From contig JAIVFJ010000012.1 in NCBI GenBank assembly GCA_025765615.1, positions 186,001-250,000 on the forward strand: a DNA stretch of 64,000 bases, in the 5' to 3' direction. The stretch's first letter is position 1. Each line of letters starts with the position of its first letter. The notes under the pieces were generated by a model that was given only the letters and a program-made list of their open reading frames with translations, ran no database searches and was not told where the DNA came from. This document shows, piece after piece, positions 61,990 through 64,000 of this stretch. This DNA is from Zopfochytrium polystomum. Taxonomy: Eukaryota; Chytridiomycota; Chytridiomycetes; Chytridiales; Chytridiaceae. Both the position numbers and the translations under genes were made by a program.

Positions 61990-64000
61990 ATGCGCAAGAA
62001 GAGCAAGGGAGGACGGGTGAGTAGTCGCGCCGCCATCGTCGTCGTCGTCGTCGTCGTCGCTTGTGCGCGTGTTTGCGTGATCACCACGCGAAGGAACGGG
62101 CAGGCGTTGGGGCATGGCGGGGGCCGGCGTTGGATGCGGCGCGTACGAGGGGCGGGACCTGCCTCATGACTGCGTCGTCCCAGCGCGCGGCATCTTGCAT
62201 TAGATCTGTTTCACTAAAATCCCTTGACCCGCCCGCCGCTATGGTACTTCCAGAAAAAGAGCACCGGCCGCGGCCGCGAGCTCCTCAACATCCAGCAGCA
62301 AAAGGATAACACGGCCATCAACAGCGACAGCGACAGCATCGGCGGCCTGTCCGACGAGGACTTTGGCATGCTGGCCGAGTACGGCGATTTTGTTTCGTTC
62401 TTGCGGGATCTCAAGCCTGAAACCCTGGCCTCACAGTGAGTGTTTCGGACCACGCGATTCCGCCCGCAGGTTTTTTTCTTTTGTCGTCGGTCCAATGCTG
62501 ACGAGTAAACGCGCCACCACCACCCAGGAAGGAGAGCGAAAGGGCGGCCGAACGGGCACCCAAGACAAAGTTCGTAACAGGACCGAATGCGGAGGCAAAA
62601 GAAGAGCGGCGCTCGTACTCGGATAGCGACGACGGTGGCGAAGAAGGCGATCAGGATGACGGCGACGAAAACGAGGAGGCAGACTTGACTTCGAAACTCG
62701 AGCACTCCAAAGCTCGAACTTGGGACGTGGAAGCTCCGAAAGAGCCAACGCGCTTGCCGACCATCAAGGACGGAAAGGTTGTGATTCCTCCAAGCGCTCC
62801 GAAGCCGGTGCTACCGGCAGACACTTTGCGGCTGGCAAAAGAGAAGGCGGCGTCCAGAGAGTCTCGAGAGCAATTGAAGAAAGAAAAGGAAGCAAAGACC
62901 GCAGCCAAAGTACCTGAGAAGGTACGTGGCGAGATCCCGGCTGATGATCTCGACGTACCGGAAGAGCGAGAAATGGTCAAATTGTCGAAGGCGGATCGAC
63001 AGGCGCTGAGAATAGAGGCTCAGGAGCGTATGGCAGAGCTGGCGGCGGAGGTCCTGGGAGATCCCGAGGAAATGGTTCGTCCAGAGTCGTTCACTTGATT
63101 GAATAGCGATAGAATCGTTCTAACTTTCACGGCTGCGTTCCTCAAACTCTAGCTTACGAATCTCAAGCGGCTGAAGCACCTCACAGCATCAACGCACGAC
63201 CCGTTCATCCAAAAGATCGGCCTCCTTTCGCAGGTCGCCGTGTACCGCGACATCATACCCGGCTATCGTATTCGCACAAACTACGAGGCTGACACTTCGG
63301 TTTCGAAGGACGTGCAGAAACTTCGCCTTCATGAGCAGCGCCTGCTCGGATACTACCAAACCTATCTTCAGCAATTGGATACCTACTTCAGGCACCACGT
63401 CGGAAAGAAGTCACGTCTCAAATGCCCAGTTGACCCAACTGTTGCAATTGTCGCGATGCAGTGCATGGGCGAGCTTCTGACAACGGTTCCTCACTTCAAC
63501 TTCAGGGTGAACCTGCTCACTGCTGTTGTGTCGGGGATGGGAATGTCGCGCAGCACCGTTTCCAACCTTGCTTGCAACGCTGTCTCAAGGTTGTTTGAAA
63601 ATGACCCGTCGGGTCAGTACAGTGCGGAGGGTATGAAGCTGATTGCCCGGATGGTAAAGGCAAAGGATCTGAAGGTCCCCGCGGGGGTGATCAAGACTTT
63701 TTTGCACCTGCGGCTCCGAGACGAAATGACGGCTAATGACTTGGCAAGCAAGAGAAAGAGGGCGAGTCCGGATGAGAAACCCGTGAAAGGAAAGAGGAAG
63801 AAGCCTGAAAAGGAACCGTTTGTACCAAAGAAACGGCAAAAGTTGGAGAAAGTTGACCGAGAGCTGGAAAAGGAGATGAAGGAAGCGGAGGCACAATTCA
63901 CGCGGGAAGAGCGCTTAAGATGGGTACGTAATTGATGTTTTATTTTGTGGCAGCGAGCTTCGCCGAAAGGCACTGAATTTGAAGTACCTTCTTCTGCATG
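61990..64000 (+). CDS. NOC3: nucleolar complex protein 3 (Noc3), 5' part, runs off the window
   Basis: Noc3 works with Noc2 in the nuclear export of pre-60S ribosomes and has been linked to replication licensing in yeast. ATG 61990 begins MRKKSKGGR in a 27-nt exon, spliced to 62254 (KKSTGRGRELLNIQQQKDNT). Typical content follows: ISSDSDSIGGLSDEDF-like NSDSDSIGGLSDEDFGMLAE, an acidic stretch (DDGGEEGDQDDGDENEEAD), KADRQALRIEAQERMAELAA, then the Noc3 core LTNLKRLKHLTASTHDPFIQ, QVAVYRDIIPGYRIR, EQRLLGYYQTYLQQLD, MQCMGELLTTVPHFNFRVNL and a basic segment near 63740-63860. A donor (GTACGT) occurs at about 63925, so the final bases of the window are intron or the next exon. The C-terminal CBF/Mak21-like half is beyond the window. 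A (GTC)n run lies in the first intron (62036-62058). Confidence 0.93.

Overview
The window is nuclear DNA of a eukaryote, most likely a zoosporic (chytrid-type) fungus. Genes are broken by many short GT-AG introns of about 37 to 110 bases, codons are GC-rich, and long Ser/Gly/Gln/Ala-rich disordered stretches are common. The gene set is fungal in flavour: a UPF0658-type membrane protein, an F-BAR/DEP/RhoGAP protein, the Npr3 subunit of GATOR1, Erv2, mitochondrial dihydroxy-acid dehydratase and fungal-style peroxins. A POC1 centriole gene argues for a flagellated or centriole-bearing lineage. This placement is inference; no rRNA or phylogenetic marker was compared.

Layout. 1-870: no gene recognised. 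875-5421 (+): RasGEF with a very long Ser-rich tail. 5530-7988 (-): POC1. About 8516-10504 (-): AP-2 mu subunit, with its start 73 bp from the divergent IMPACT-domain gene (10578-11872, +). 12236-14525 (+): NPRL3. 14570-15150 is a mobile-element patch: a probable solo LTR directly abutting a foldback element. A small unrecognised minus-strand gene (about 15320-15800) precedes a vezatin-like membrane protein (16208-18657, +), a cytochrome P450 (19394-21241, +), a UPF0658-like protein (21722-23148, +) and an F-BAR-DEP-RhoGAP protein (23846-27601, +).

27841-28251 (-) is CRIPT, divergent from a CCHC/CCCH zinc-finger protein (about 28399-30779, +). Then come a DYRK-family kinase (31275-35569, +), seryl-tRNA synthetase (36900-38842, -), dihydroxy-acid dehydratase (39186-41518, +), a decayed Tc1-type transposon (42369-43328), proteasome subunit Rpn1 (43468-47022, -) and, from a shared 164-bp promoter, PEX1 (47187-51955, +). 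A long (GA)n/(CT)n patch precedes mevalonate diphosphate decarboxylase (52865-54334, +). An Erv2-type sulfhydryl oxidase (54746-55694, -) is followed by two tRNA-derived SINE-like repeats (55929-56500). The window ends with a membrane-anchored copper-radical-oxidase homologue whose two copper-binding histidines appear to be glycine (57115-61453, +) and the 5' part of NOC3 (61990 to the window end, +).

The genes are mostly independent housekeeping genes. Functional links are loose: Npr3, the DYRK kinase and IMPACT touch nutrient and stress signalling; the RasGEF and RhoGAP act on small GTPases; PEX1 serves peroxisomes. No operon-like or obvious biosynthetic cluster is present. The most unusual signals are the inactive-looking oxidase with its 11-base microexon, the SINE pair, the LTR with heat-shock-element-like repeats, the foldback element, and several apparent reading-frame breaks in low-complexity coding DNA.
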